A stretch of 64,000 bases of DNA, taken from NCBI RefSeq assembly GCF_001401755.1, contig NZ_AVQK01000025.1, positions 1 through 64,000 of the forward strand, written 5' to 3'. The position numbers and the translations under genes are program-made. Source of the stretch: Aquimarina longa SW024 (GTDB lineage Bacteria; Bacteroidota; Bacteroidia; Flavobacteriales; Flavobacteriaceae). Shown in pieces: positions 19,200 to 28,600 of this stretch (the stretch's first letter is position 1; each line of letters starts with the position of its first letter). The notes under the pieces are model-generated. The model saw only the letters and a program-made list of their open reading frames with translations, did no database searches and had not been told where the DNA came from.

Positions 19200-20306
19200 T
19201 CATGTTAATTCAAATAATTTACCTGGTAGCGGTTTTACAATACCTTTAAGCTCCATATTAAGTAAGATCGAAGCTACTTTAAATGTTGGAATATGACATT
19301 GCAAAGCAATATGATCCAATAGTTCTTTCCCATTATCATTTAAGAAATTATAAATCTTTTTTTCTTGTTCATTAAGCTCTATAAATAATTTTTTCTGTAT
19401 CGCGGCAGGTTTTTCTTTTTCATCCAGTTCCCAATTCAACATATAAATTAGATCAGCAGCACTGGTAAGCATATGTGCGCGTTGTGTTTTTATCAACATA
19501 TTACATCCTTTACTAAAAGGATCATTTACTCTACCAGGTACAGCAAACACGTCTCTATTATACGAATTGGCAATCTCGGCTGTAACAAGTGACCCTCCTT
19601 TATGAGCACTTTCGATAACTACGGTGGCCTCACTAAGTCCTGCAATAATTCTATTACGGCCTAAGAAGTTTTTTCTATCAAAAGTATCTGTACTCCAAAA
19701 ATCTGTAAAAAAACCGCCATTTTCCTCTATCTGAGCAACATATTTTTTATGTGCTTTAGGATAAATTTGATTTAATCCATGTGCCAGACAACCTATGGTC
19801 TGTAAATTATGCTGTACCGCAGCACGTTGTGCTGTAATATCTACACCATAAGCAAAACCAGAAACAATAATAGGGTTTACTGGTGCTAGCGTTTCTATTA
19901 ACTCCTCACAAAAATTAATTCCATAATTTGTTACTTGGCGTGTACCAACAATACTTAGTATTTTTTTATCTTTAAGATTAATATTTCCAGAGCTAAATAA
20001 CACTACTGGACCATCGACACAATGCTTTAATTTCTCAGGGTATTCTTTCTCATCATAAATCCAATAATTAATCTTATTCTCCTGAATAAATTTCAGTTCG
20101 TCTTCTGCCGCTTTACGATGCTTAGGGTTATGAAGATCTTTAATCTTTGTTTTTCCTATGCCATCAATTTTTAGTAAATTACTTACTTTTTCGGTTAGTA
20201 CTGCTTCTGCATCACCAACTTCTCTAATTAATTTTTTGATAGAGTTATCTCCTAGATGTATTACTTTTTTTAAGCTCAGTAAAGCGATAATTTTTTCGAC
20301 AGTCAT
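19200..20306 (-). CDS. dprA: DNA-processing protein DprA
   Basis: 368 residues. An N-terminal helix-hairpin-helix part (LLKIDGIGKTKIKDL, about 43-57) is followed by the Rossmann-like DprA core with SIVGTRQVTNYG, VSGFAYGVDITAQ, GRNRIIAGLS and GGSLVTAEIA plus VFAVPGR. A C-terminal winged-helix-like tail of about 70 residues ends the protein. DprA binds incoming single-stranded DNA and loads RecA during natural transformation. It is transcribed alone, with the gene-poor region downstream. Length and motifs are normal, so it looks functional. Confidence 0.97.
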   Translation of the reverse strand: MTVEKIIALLSLKKVIHLGDNSIKKLIREVGDAEAVLTEKVSNLLKIDGIGKTKIKDLHNPKHRKAAEDELKFIQENKINYWIYDEKEYPEKLKHCVDGPVVLFSSGNINLKDKKILSIVGTRQVTNYGINFCEELIETLAPVNPIIVSGFAYGVDITAQRAAVQHNLQTIGCLAHGLNQIYPKAHKKYVAQIEENGGFFTDFWSTDTFDRKNFLGRNRIIAGLSEATVVIESAHKGGSLVTAEIANSYNRDVFAVPGRVNDPFSKGCNMLIKTQRAHMLTSAADLIYMLNWELDEKEKPAAIQKKLFIELNEQEKKIYNFLNDNGKELLDHIALQCHIPTFKVASILLNMELKGIVKPLPGKLFELT

Positions 20307-20397
20307 GTACTATTTTGTATATCAATGCAAGAAACAAAAAAAAACGAAGATGTTAATAAATTCAATGGTTAGAGTTTAAATGATTCTCATTTTTTTA

Positions 20398-20405
20398 TAC
20401 CTTTG
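20398..20405 (+). promoter_or_regulatory. candidate Bacteroidetes promoter -7 box TACCTTTG
   Basis: TACCTTTG fits the TAnnTTTG consensus of flavobacterial sigma-A promoters. It would drive the HU/SPOR gene at 20557 with a leader of about 145 nt. No clear TTG -33 element is seen, so support is moderate. Confidence 0.45.
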
Positions 20406-20556
20406 ATTTTAGTGAAATAGCCTATATTATTAAGGTCTATTTTGGAAAATTTAATTTTTAAAAAACTAAATTTGCTAGATTATTTTATGGAGTAATAACC
20501 AAAAATAACTTCTAGTAAATTTAAAAGAGAATACCATTAGAGGGGGGAATACATAA

Positions 20557-21522
20557 ATGAATACTACAGCTAATTATATAAGTGAATTATTATACCGATA
20601 TGAGTGTGTAATCGTACCAGGATTTGGAGCATTTCTAACAAGACGCCAACCTGCAATGATTCAGAAAGACACGAATTCTTTTTATCCTCCTCAAAAATTA
20701 ATTTCTTTTAATAGTCAACTACAGAACAATGATGGTTTACTAGCTAACTACATTGCTTCTGCAGAAAACATATCATATACTGATGCTGTTGCTAAAATTC
20801 AACGCTATATAGTATCACTTAAAGAAAAAATGGCTCAAGGCCAACGTGTAGAGTTAGAGAAAATTGGTGTATTTTTTACTTCAATAGAAAACACACTACA
20901 ATTCGAACCTATACAAGAAGTAAACTATCTCACAGAAGCTTTTGGTCTTCACTCTTTTGCATATCCTATAATAAAACGAGAAGTTTATAAGAAAGAAACC
21001 GAAGCTATTGAAGAAACGACACCTCTTACATTTACTCCTGAAAAACGTCGTGAACGACCTTATTTACAATATGCAGCTGTTGCAGCAGTCGTATTAGGAA
21101 TTGGTGGTTTTTTTGGTCTTAAGCAAGTTAGTGACACCACTATTAGTTATAACAATCAAGAGTTAAAAAAAGCGAATCAAGAGATTGATAATAAAATACA
21201 AGAAGCGACTTTTGAAATTACTAATCCACTTCCTGCAATTAACCTAAATATCATAAAAGATGATGAAAAAGGAATTATTACTGATATAGCTGCAACCAAA
21301 TTTCATATTGTTGCCGGTGCTTTTAGAGTTAAATCTAATGCTTATAAAAAAATAGAAAAACTTAAAAAGTTAGGGTATAATGCCAGCCTTATTGGTATAA
21401 ATAAATATGACTTACACCAAGTAGCATATGAAACTTATGAAAATCGAACAGAAGCAGTAAATGCTCTAAGAGAAATTAAAAAACATCAAAACTCTGGAGC
21501 TTGGTTATTAATTAAAGAATAG
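20557..21522 (+). CDS. HU-domain and SPOR-domain membrane protein
   Basis: 321 residues. Residues about 1-125 form the two-part HU-like domain seen in bacterial homologues of CCDC81 (VIVPGFGAFLTRR at the start). A hydrophobic segment at about 170-187 (YAAVAAVVLGIGGFFGL) would anchor it in the inner membrane. The C-terminal part (about 247-321) is a SPOR domain (FHIVAGAFRVKSNAYKKIEK), which in other proteins binds denuded septal peptidoglycan. This suggests a cytoplasmic DNA- or protein-binding head tied to a periplasmic wall-binding tail. Function in division or chromosome-envelope linkage is inference. An A/G-rich stretch ending about 7 nt before ATG supports the start. Confidence 0.88.
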   Translation: MNTTANYISELLYRYECVIVPGFGAFLTRRQPAMIQKDTNSFYPPQKLISFNSQLQNNDGLLANYIASAENISYTDAVAKIQRYIVSLKEKMAQGQRVELEKIGVFFTSIENTLQFEPIQEVNYLTEAFGLHSFAYPIIKREVYKKETEAIEETTPLTFTPEKRRERPYLQYAAVAAVVLGIGGFFGLKQVSDTTISYNNQELKKANQEIDNKIQEATFEITNPLPAINLNIIKDDEKGIITDIAATKFHIVAGAFRVKSNAYKKIEKLKKLGYNASLIGINKYDLHQVAYETYENRTEAVNALREIKKHQNSGAWLLIKE

Positions 21523-21558
21523 TTGTTTTTAATTTTCATACACTAAGCTCTGACAGAA

Positions 21559-21596
21559 GATTACAGTTTTATTACTAAAGAAGCTTTACTGTAATC
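21559..21596 (+). terminator. possible terminator hairpin after the HU/SPOR gene
   Basis: GATTACAGT (21559-21567) pairs perfectly with ACTGTAATC (21588-21596), 37 bp after the stop. The 20-nt loop and absence of a T run make it a weak intrinsic terminator candidate. Confidence 0.4.
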
Positions 21597-21665
21597 GAAA
21601 CAATATAATTTATGTTAAAGGATAGGCAACCTATTAACTAATTTTTTCATTACGGTATTACCTCA

Positions 21666-21673
21666 TATCTTTG
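21666..21673 (+). promoter_or_regulatory. candidate promoter -7 box TATCTTTG
   Basis: TATCTTTG matches TAnnTTTG and ends 17 nt before the thioesterase ATG at 21691, implying a very short leader. No clear -33 TTG is seen. Confidence 0.5.
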
Positions 21674-21690
21674 CCAAAATTTAATATTGC

Positions 21691-22200
21691 ATGGAATCTA
21701 GACACCCTTCAGAATCAAGAACTGTCCTTACTGATCTTGTATTACCCGGAGAAACAAATCCTCTTAATAATTTATTTGGAGGTGAGCTTCTTGCCCGTAT
21801 GGATCGCGCAGCAGGAATTGCAGCGGGGAGACACTCAAGAAGGATTGTAGTTACTGCATCTGTTAATCATGTAGCATTTAACAGGGCAATACCATTAGGT
21901 AGCGTTGTAACTGTAGAGGCTAAGGTATCAAGGGCCTTTACTACTTCTATGGAAGTCATTATAGATGTCTGGGTAGAAGACCGCCAAAGCGGTGATAAAA
22001 CCAAAGCCAATGAGGCTATTTATACGTTTGTAGCAGTAAATGAAAGCGGAACTCCTGTTGCTGTACCGTCTATACAACCAGAAACAGATCAGGAACGACA
22101 AAGATATGATGCTGCTTTACGTCGCAAGCAATTAAGTCTGGTCCTAGCTGGAAAAATGAAGCCTAATGATGCTACAGAGCTTAAAGCATTATTTGTTTAG
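21691..22200 (+). CDS. acyl-CoA thioesterase (hotdog fold, YciA/ACOT type)
   Basis: 169 residues. The segment NPLNNLFGGELLARMDRAAG carries the conserved Asn-Phe-Gly-Gly and Asp of the hotdog acyl-CoA hydrolases, and VTASVNHVAFNRAIPLGSVV follows as in the YciA/ACOT group. It hydrolyses acyl-CoA to free acid and CoA in the cytoplasm; chain preference is unknown. It has its own promoter-like box. The IS256 element begins 21 bp after the stop, so the coding sequence is intact, though its original 3' surroundings are interrupted. Confidence 0.92.
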   Translation: MESRHPSESRTVLTDLVLPGETNPLNNLFGGELLARMDRAAGIAAGRHSRRIVVTASVNHVAFNRAIPLGSVVTVEAKVSRAFTTSMEVIIDVWVEDRQSGDKTKANEAIYTFVAVNESGTPVAVPSIQPETDQERQRYDAALRRKQLSLVLAGKMKPNDATELKALFV

Positions 22201-22246
22201 AAAAGTAATCTACTTTAAAGGTAGTGTCCAATAAACTGTGTAAATA

Positions 22247-22280
22247 AAAATTAGGCGGGTTTTAAAACCCGCCTAATTTT
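22247..22280. terminator. perfect palindrome inside the IS left end (bidirectional terminator-like)
   Basis: A perfect 34-bp palindrome centred on GGCGGGTTTTAAAACCCGCC, with A run before and T run after, between the left repeat and the transposase start. It would stop transcription entering from the thioesterase side and so insulate the transposase gene, a common IS strategy. Confidence 0.75.
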
Positions 22281-22311
22281 TTTTGTTTAATTTTAATAAC
22301 ACAGTTTTCTT

Positions 22312-23514
22312 ATGGAAGATTTAAAGAAACAATTTTTAGAAAGTGGCTTACTGGATGGTTTAAAGACCGAAGCCGAGTTAACCAGTTTATTAAAACAGCT
22401 TCACAGTACTGCTTTAGAATCAATGTTGCAGGGAGAACTTGATGCTCACTTGGGTTATCCCAAGAATGCCAAGAACCTTACCAGTAATGCTCGAAACGGA
22501 ACCACTAGTAAACAGGTCAAGACTGAATTTGGTAAAAGCCAGATTACGATTCCTAGAGATCGTCAAGGTAGTTTTGAACCTATTGTGGTGCCTAAACACA
22601 AAAGCAACTCCTTATCAGTTGAAAACATAGTGATCTCTCTTTATGCTAAAGGAATGAGTGTTTCTGATATTGAAGATGAGTTGCAAGAAATCTACGGATT
22701 TAAACTCTCTACTTCAGCGATTTCAATTATTACTGATAGGGTTAATCAACACGTTCTAGATTGGCAGAACAGGCCTTTAGAGAATGTGTATTGCGTGGTG
22801 TGGATGGATGGTATTGTCTTTAAGGTTAGACAAGCTGGAAAAGTAATAAACAAAACCATTTATCTAGCCGTTGGGCTTAATCGAGAAGGTCGTAAAGAGC
22901 TCATGGGAATGTGGCTTGGACATAATGAGTCTGCTGCATTTTGGCAAGGCGTACTTACTGATATGAAAGCTCGTGGGGTAGAGGACATTTTGGTGACTGT
23001 AACAGATAATCTTAATGGCTTTACTCAATCTATCAAAAACGTATTCCCAACAGCAGATACTCAGGTCTGTGTAGTGCATCAAATACGCAATAGTGCACGT
23101 TATGTAGTCTGGAAAGACAAAAAAGAATTTACTGGAGATATGAAGCATATTTACAATGCTCCAAATAAAGAAATGGCCAAAGTAGAACTAGATCGATTCG
23201 CAGAAAAATGGAATGACAAATATCCTTATGCGGTGCAATCCTGGCAAAGAAACTGGGAGGAACTCACTGTATTTTTTGACTTCCCAATAGAGATCAGAAA
23301 GATTATTTACACCACCAATCTTATCGAAAACCTTAATGGTAAAATCAGAAAGTACACTAAAAATAAAATGGCATTCCCAACAGATGATGCCCTCAAAAAA
23401 TCAGTATATCTAGCATTAATGCAGAGTACTAAAAAGTGGACAGCTCCAATACCCAATTGGGGATTAATACTTAATCAGTTCTTAACTATATATGAAAAAC
23501 GGGTTCAACTATAA
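22312..23514 (+). CDS. IS256-family (mutator-type) transposase
   Basis: 400 residues, full length for the family. DDE landmarks are visible: [12 protein letters not shown] (first Asp), TVTDNLNGF (second Asp region) and [15 protein letters not shown] (Glu). [12 protein letters not shown] is the typical C/H-x-H-x-x-R block between the second Asp and the Glu. It catalyses cut-and-paste or circle-mediated movement of the element. The start ATG follows about 30 bp after the insulating palindrome. The frame is uninterrupted, so the element is probably active. Confidence 0.97.
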   Translation: MEDLKKQFLESGLLDGLKTEAELTSLLKQLHSTALESMLQGELDAHLGYPKNAKNLTSNARNGTTSKQVKTEFGKSQITIPRDRQGSFEPIVVPKHKSNSLSVENIVISLYAKGMSVSDIEDELQEIYGFKLSTSAISIITDRVNQHVLDWQNRPLENVYCVVWMDGIVFKVRQAGKVINKTIYLAVGLNREGRKELMGMWLGHNESAAFWQGVLTDMKARGVEDILVTVTDNLNGFTQSIKNVFPTADTQVCVVHQIRNSARYVVWKDKKEFTGDMKHIYNAPNKEMAKVELDRFAEKWNDKYPYAVQSWQRNWEELTVFFDFPIEIRKIIYTTNLIENLNGKIRKYTKNKMAFPTDDALKKSVYLALMQSTKKWTAPIPNWGLILNQFLTIYEKRVQL

Positions 23515-23528
23515 AAAGTTAAACCCGC
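23500..23528. terminator. hairpin overlapping the transposase stop
   Basis: CGGGTTCAACT pairs with AGTTAAACCCG around ATAAAA, one mismatch, overlapping the TAA stop at 23512-23514. It mirrors the left palindrome and likely ends transposase transcription. Confidence 0.55.
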
Positions 23529-23616
23529 TGAAATTTTATTTACACAAAATTATGGATACTGTCACTTTAAAGAATTCTCTCTCTTTAATGAAACTTAAAA
23601 TGAGGTATTATCTATA

Positions 23617-24843
23617 TCACATCTTATATACCCAACTTTGTGGGTTTAGTCGTTTTGCATTTTGATAGATTAAAAACTTCATAATCGCTCTACCAGTAGT
23701 TGGATTAGTTCGTACTTGACCAATAGCTTGTTTGGTTGCTACTTTTTCGCCTTCTTTTACTGTGATATTCTCAATATTGTAATAGGTAGTGATATAGTTA
23801 CCATGTCGTATTTGAATCAAACGACTGGCACCTCTTAATTTTTGTATTGCGATGACTTCTCCTTCAAAAATCGTTCTAGCTTTCTCTCCTGCTCTAGTTT
23901 CAATTTCTACTCCACTACTATTGATTTGTATATTAGGTAATGTAGGATGTGGTTGACGACCAAATCTTTTAGTTACTCTACCTGTTCCTACAGGCCAAGG
24001 TAATTTTCCTTTATTAGCTGTAAAATTATCTGCCAATATTTTAGCTTCTGCAGTTAACGCAAATGTAGTTGCAGAACCTTTTTTGGCCACCTTTTTACCT
24101 GCTTTTTTATTAGCTCTAGCGATTGCTTCTCTAATTAGCTTTTCAATCGCTTTATCAATCGCATTGGCTTGCTGTTGTTTTTTCTTAATTTGCTTTGTAT
24201 AGACTCCTTGTTTTTTTCGAATAGAAGCCATTAAAACCTGTTGTTCTCTCTTTTCTCCTTTTAGCTTTTCTTGTTCACCTCGATTTTCTTCAATCAATAC
24301 TTCTTTCTCTGTTTTTTGTTTAGACAAGTCCGTATTTAATCCTTGAAGTTCTTTTGTATTACTTTCTATTCGATCCGCCTGCTCCTTACGATGTTCATTA
24401 TATTGCTTCATATATTGCAATCGCTTATAGGCTTGAGTAAAGTTTGATGAGGATAACAAAAACATGATCCTACTCTGATGAGATTTACTCTTATAAGATT
24501 TTGAAACCATCTTAGCGTAATCCTCCTTAAGTACAGTCAGCTCCTTACGATATATTTTTATTTTTTTTAAATTCGCACTAATCTCTCTATTTAATAAATT
24601 AGCTTGTTGATTCGTAATTTTTATAAGGTTTTTACGTGTATTGATTTGCGAATTGATCGTTTCTACTTCATCAAGAATAGAGCGTTCTTTAAGCTTATTA
24701 TCTGCTCGTAGTTGTTTCATTTGCGCAATTTCTTCCCTTAGACGTTGACGCTCTTCTTCGAGTTGTTTCTGAGTACTCTGAGAAAATGATGGGCTGTAAA
24801 ACAATAGTAACCCTAAGAAGTATATGACTTGTAAAAATCTCAT
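23617..24843 (-). CDS. EnvC-like murein hydrolase activator (degenerate LytM/M23 domain)
   Basis: 408 residues. A signal peptide (LLLFYSPSFSQ) is followed by a long coiled coil (about 25-255, rich in E, K, Q) and a C-terminal LytM domain (about 285-408). The zinc ligands expected for an active M23 peptidase are missing: the usual HxGxD region reads NSSGVEIE, and the final HxH strand reads MKFLIYQN. By analogy with EnvC it should activate amidases at the septum rather than cut peptidoglycan itself. The start overlaps the upstream stop as ATGA (24840-24843), so translation is coupled to the DUF4292 gene. Confidence 0.92.
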   Translation of the reverse strand: MRFLQVIYFLGLLLFYSPSFSQSTQKQLEEERQRLREEIAQMKQLRADNKLKERSILDEVETINSQINTRKNLIKITNQQANLLNREISANLKKIKIYRKELTVLKEDYAKMVSKSYKSKSHQSRIMFLLSSSNFTQAYKRLQYMKQYNEHRKEQADRIESNTKELQGLNTDLSKQKTEKEVLIEENRGEQEKLKGEKREQQVLMASIRKKQGVYTKQIKKKQQQANAIDKAIEKLIREAIARANKKAGKKVAKKGSATTFALTAEAKILADNFTANKGKLPWPVGTGRVTKRFGRQPHPTLPNIQINSSGVEIETRAGEKARTIFEGEVIAIQKLRGASRLIQIRHGNYITTYYNIENITVKEGEKVATKQAIGQVRTNPTTGRAIMKFLIYQNAKRLNPQSWVYKM

Positions 24844-25613
24844 TTAATGGTGACTTGCTTATATCCTGATGGTATTTTAAACGGAAAACTTACTGTAGCA
24901 TTGTAATCTATAGTTTTATAATCTATTTCTATTATTGTTTTCTTGTTATCTTGTAATGCTTCTATATATATTTCTTTAGGAAAATCTTGATTTCCTACTT
25001 TTTGATAGCTTTGATAATTAATCATCAGATTTCTATTTTCAATAGGCTGTTTTAATTGCTGAGAAGACATTTTAAAGGTATCTGGATGAATCAAAAACAA
25101 TCTTTCGAACAATGCTAATTCTGATTTAGGTTGAAGTTGGTATTGCTGATTTATAATGGATGATTTGTATTTATCCTCTCTCAGATTAAACAATGCTTGC
25201 CCTAAAAGCATCTGTTGTACCTTTTCAAAATTAAGATCTGTACCTAACCACTTACTTAATAGCTTAAAATCTCCTTCGAAATAAGTATTATTAATTTTCT
25301 CATAATAGCTTACTTTTTCTGGAGTAATCAATGCTTTTGCTAATGTAATCCCTAACATTTTTACACTAACCCATATTGCTTTATCTTTTTCAAATCGAAA
25401 AGATGCAGTAGGGCTAAATGATTTTTTACCATCATCATATTTAACTTTTACACGAGTATTAAGTGTTTTAAAATTAAAAGATCGATTATAATGATTGGAT
25501 ATTATTTTCTCTGCATTTAACTTTTTGACTTTGGATCCGGTTATTACTTTAGTGCTTTTACAAGATACTAGCATTAGTATTGAGAAAAATAATAGGTAAC
25601 ATATTTTATTCAT
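24840..25613 (-). CDS. DUF4292-family lipoprotein
   Basis: 257 residues. The N-terminus MNKICYLLFFSILMLVSCK ends in a lipobox (LVSC), so it is a lipoprotein, probably on the outer membrane. The rest matches DUF4292 by its layout: a beta-rich LolA/LolB-like fold with FNFKTLNTRVKVKY near the start and FPFKIPSGYKQVTIK at the end. Biochemical function is not established. It sits 7 bp after the TPR gene and is translationally coupled to the EnvC-like gene, in an order I know from other flavobacteria. Confidence 0.85.
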   Translation of the reverse strand: MNKICYLLFFSILMLVSCKSTKVITGSKVKKLNAEKIISNHYNRSFNFKTLNTRVKVKYDDGKKSFSPTASFRFEKDKAIWVSVKMLGITLAKALITPEKVSYYEKINNTYFEGDFKLLSKWLGTDLNFEKVQQMLLGQALFNLREDKYKSSIINQQYQLQPKSELALFERLFLIHPDTFKMSSQQLKQPIENRNLMINYQSYQKVGNQDFPKEIYIEALQDNKKTIIEIDYKTIDYNATVSFPFKIPSGYKQVTIK

Positions 25614-25620
25614 TAATTTT

Positions 25621-26994
25621 TTATGATTTTTTCTGTAATTGATCTACTTTTTGCTGGTATTCTAAAGCCTTTGTATCATTTCCAAGTTTTTGATATGCTT
25701 TACTTATTTGTTGATAAAAATCAGATTCCATTTTTAAATCGTCTATTACATAATCTATACCTATAGTTAGCGTTTCAAGAGCTTTTTCTGGCTTTTCCAA
25801 ATGAATTAGTGATACTCCGTTTATCAAATAGAAAATTGGTTGTGCAGGATACATCTCTAGCGCCAATTCGCTTCCTATTTCTGATTTTTTATATCGTTTT
25901 AAATCCAATTGTAGTAATAGTACTCTTTTTAATAATATAAAATTATTAGCATTACTTTTTATTCCTCTTTCATAAAAGTTAAGCGCCTGTTCTTTATGAT
26001 TTTTTTTATAAAAGTAATGTCCTAACTCTGTAAAAACCTTAGTACTATTTTGATCACTAGAGAGTGTTTCTATAATGGGTTTTAATTCGGTTTCATATTG
26101 TGGATTTTTATCTAAAAACAATAAAAAGTCACTAATTATCTTATATTTAGATTCAGAATCTATTTTATCACCCTTTAAAGCAACTTTCATAGATTCTAAA
26201 GCATTTTTTATGTTATTATCTTCTAGATAAAATTTATATAAGGCCAGATGTACCAATTCTGATTTTGGTTTTTTATCTAATAATAATTTAGCAGTTTCAA
26301 AAGCCTTTTCTTTTTGGCCATCTGCACTGTAGAGATAAATAAGATTTAAATAATTTTGTTCTACCTTAGGTTTTTCTTTTATTTTTTGCTCTAATTTTCC
26401 AATCTGACTATTGGGGTTTGTTATTTTTAAAGAAATTCTTTTTCTTAGCTGATCACGGTATCTATCATTACCATATTCTTCATCTAATTCATCAACCATT
26501 GCTAATGCATCATCATAGCGTTTTTCTAGAAAATATAAATTTGCCAATTGCTCTTTAAACATCGTATTGTATGTGGCTAATTTTTCAACCACAGTAATCG
26601 ATTCTGTATACTTACGTTGCTGAAAATACACCTCAAACAGAAGCTCCAAAATAAATTTATCTTTAGGCTTGGCTTCTAGCACTTTTTTGAAATTTTCTTC
26701 TGCTCTTTGGTATAGTTTTAATTCTAAATAGTTTTTACCTAATTCTAGGTATAAAAAATTGGATTTTGAATTAATTGCGATACATTTTTCTAAAGCCTTG
26801 ATCGCCTTATCATGATTCGTAATTGCTTTTTGTTTTAATGCTTCAAAAAAGTTTTCTTGAAACTCATCAGAAACATTTCCTAAATCATCAATATTAATTT
26901 CTTGTTTAGGTTCTATATCTTGGGCAAAAACACCACCATGTTCTATTCCGAAAAATAGACATAAAAGAAAAAGATATTTCCAATAATTAATCAT
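25621..26994 (-). CDS. secreted TPR protein
   Basis: 457 residues. A signal peptide (about 1-24, LFLLCLFFGIEHGGVFAQ) precedes roughly ten tetratricopeptide repeats, for example AIKALEKCIAINSKSNFLYL and RAEENFKKVLEAKPKDKFI. It is a likely periplasmic scaffold. The position between a nucleotidyltransferase and DUF4292/EnvC genes suggests a role in envelope assembly, but no specific partner can be read from the sequence. Confidence 0.85.
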   Translation of the reverse strand: MINYWKYLFLLCLFFGIEHGGVFAQDIEPKQEINIDDLGNVSDEFQENFFEALKQKAITNHDKAIKALEKCIAINSKSNFLYLELGKNYLELKLYQRAEENFKKVLEAKPKDKFILELLFEVYFQQRKYTESITVVEKLATYNTMFKEQLANLYFLEKRYDDALAMVDELDEEYGNDRYRDQLRKRISLKITNPNSQIGKLEQKIKEKPKVEQNYLNLIYLYSADGQKEKAFETAKLLLDKKPKSELVHLALYKFYLEDNNIKNALESMKVALKGDKIDSESKYKIISDFLLFLDKNPQYETELKPIIETLSSDQNSTKVFTELGHYFYKKNHKEQALNFYERGIKSNANNFILLKRVLLLQLDLKRYKKSEIGSELALEMYPAQPIFYLINGVSLIHLEKPEKALETLTIGIDYVIDDLKMESDFYQQISKAYQKLGNDTKALEYQQKVDQLQKKS

Positions 26995-27031
26995 ATAAAA
27001 AAATTGAGCAATATACCTATTGCTTTGTAAA

Positions 27032-28048
27032 TTATTCTAAAACAGAATAGTCTCCAATACTTACTGTAGTAAAATTCCCATCGTAGACAGCATTGTTTCC
27101 TATCATAGCATTATCTAAGTTAGCATTTTTTATGGTAGTTTTGGTCTGAACTAAACTATTTTTAATGGTTGTATTCTCAATTACACATCCTTTTCCTATG
27201 GAAACATTAGGTCCTATGGTTGCATTTTTCAGTACTACTCCTTCTCCTAAGTAACAAGGATCAATTATAGTTGCATTTTCTTGTCGTATCGTATCACTTA
27301 CCAATTGCTCTCCATCTTTTTGTAAAAACCCTAGCATTCTAGTATTAGTTTCGACGGTAACATTCTTATTTCCACAATCCATCCATTCTTCAACTTTTCC
27401 TGTCACAAATACTTTTCCATCATTCATCATTCTTTTAATACCATCATTAATCTGATATTCTCCTCCATGTATGATGTTATGATCTAAAACATATTGCAAT
27501 TCGTTCTTCAGAACTGCTACATCTTTAAAGTAATATATTCCTATAACGGCTAAATCTGATACAAATTCTTTAGGCTTTTCTACTAATTCTACGATTTGGT
27601 TTTTATCGTTAAGCTTTACCACTCCATATGCTTCTGGTTGATCTACTTGCTTTACCCAAATTACAGAATCTGCGTCTTTATCTAAATTAAAATCTGCACG
27701 AATTAAAGTGTCTGCATATGCTATTACTGCTGGCCCTGATAGTGATTCTTTTGCACACATTATAGCATGACCTGTACCTAAAGGTTGATCTTGTCTATAA
27801 ATAGATGCTTTTGCCCCTAAGCTCTCTGCTAAATCAGTTAAACTAGCAACCACATCATCTCCAAAAAATGCAGGGTCTCCTAATATAAATGCAATCTCTT
27901 CTATGGGTTCTCCTAAAACTCTAGCAATATCAGAAACTAATCGATGTACAATTGGTTTTCCTGCAACGGGTATTAAAGGTTTAGGAACTGTAAGTGTATG
28001 AGGTCTTAATCTTGATCCTCGCCCTGCCATAGGTACAATGATTTTCAT
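27032..28048 (-). CDS. sugar-1-phosphate nucleotidyltransferase
   Basis: 338 residues. An N-terminal nucleotidyltransferase domain starts with the signature PMAGRGSRLRPHTLTVPKPL and contains GTGHAIMCA. A C-terminal left-handed beta-helix of hexapeptide repeats follows (about 245-338, IGPNVSIGKGCVIENTTIKN). The overall layout is like GlmU or GDP/UDP-sugar pyrophosphorylases. It probably makes an NDP-sugar from a sugar-1-phosphate; the sugar and base cannot be settled by eye. It lies in a conserved envelope gene string after dut. Confidence 0.88.
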   Translation of the reverse strand: MKIIVPMAGRGSRLRPHTLTVPKPLIPVAGKPIVHRLVSDIARVLGEPIEEIAFILGDPAFFGDDVVASLTDLAESLGAKASIYRQDQPLGTGHAIMCAKESLSGPAVIAYADTLIRADFNLDKDADSVIWVKQVDQPEAYGVVKLNDKNQIVELVEKPKEFVSDLAVIGIYYFKDVAVLKNELQYVLDHNIIHGGEYQINDGIKRMMNDGKVFVTGKVEEWMDCGNKNVTVETNTRMLGFLQKDGEQLVSDTIRQENATIIDPCYLGEGVVLKNATIGPNVSIGKGCVIENTTIKNSLVQTKTTIKNANLDNAMIGNNAVYDGNFTTVSIGDYSVLE

Positions 28049-28139
28049 AATATTATCTGTTTTTTTGTACGTTTTGTTGTTTATTACTAATTTAATCTTG
28101 TATTACTTTTAGGATATACTACTTAAAAAAATAAGATAT

Positions 28140-28574
28140 CTACTTTACTCCTGTACTACCAAATCCTCCTTCTCCTCTAGAGGTTTCTGATAGCTCTCTT
28201 ACCTCAATCCACTCAGCACGTTCATGTTTTGAAATTATCAATTGAGCAATTCGTTCTCCATTTTCGATTATAAAATCTTCATTAGATAGGTTCACCAGAA
28301 TTACTCCAATTTCTCCTCTATAATCCGCATCTATAGTCCCTGGTGCATTAAGTACTGTAATTCCTTTTTTAGCGGCTAACCCGCTACGAGGACGCACTTG
28401 TGCCTCATAACCTACTGGCAATTCTATAAACAACCCTGTTTTTACAATAGTACGCCCCAAAGGTTTTAGGGTTACGGCTGTTGTTATATTTGCTCTTAAA
28501 TCCATTCCTGCAGAAGCTATCGTTTCATAATGCGGTAGTTCATGCGATGATTTATTAATAATTTTTATTTGCAT
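28140..28574 (-). CDS. dut: dUTP diphosphatase
   Basis: 144 residues, standard for the trimeric dUTPase. All five motifs are visible: [38 protein letters not shown] and the flexible C-terminal [10 protein letters not shown]. It hydrolyses dUTP to dUMP and pyrophosphate, keeping uracil out of DNA and supplying dTMP synthesis. It starts 26 bp downstream of the flippase gene. Confidence 0.98.
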   Translation of the reverse strand: MQIKIINKSSHELPHYETIASAGMDLRANITTAVTLKPLGRTIVKTGLFIELPVGYEAQVRPRSGLAAKKGITVLNAPGTIDADYRGEIGVILVNLSNEDFIIENGERIAQLIISKHERAEWIEVRELSETSRGEGGFGSTGVK

Positions 28575-28600
28575 AGCTCTTCACTCTTATATAGAGTACT

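Larger units (their letters stand above)
22221..23563 (+). mobile_element. complete IS256-family insertion sequence
   Basis: 1343 bp bounded by imperfect terminal inverted repeats: left end GTAGTGTCCA..., right end complement GACAGTATCCA..., both continuing to TGTGTAAATAAA. The element is flanked by an exact 9-bp direct repeat ACTTTAAAG at 22212-22220 and 23564-23572, the size expected for IS256 target duplication. It contains one intact transposase gene and a strong palindrome at each side of it. The clean duplication suggests a recent insertion, between two convergent housekeeping units. Confidence 0.95.
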
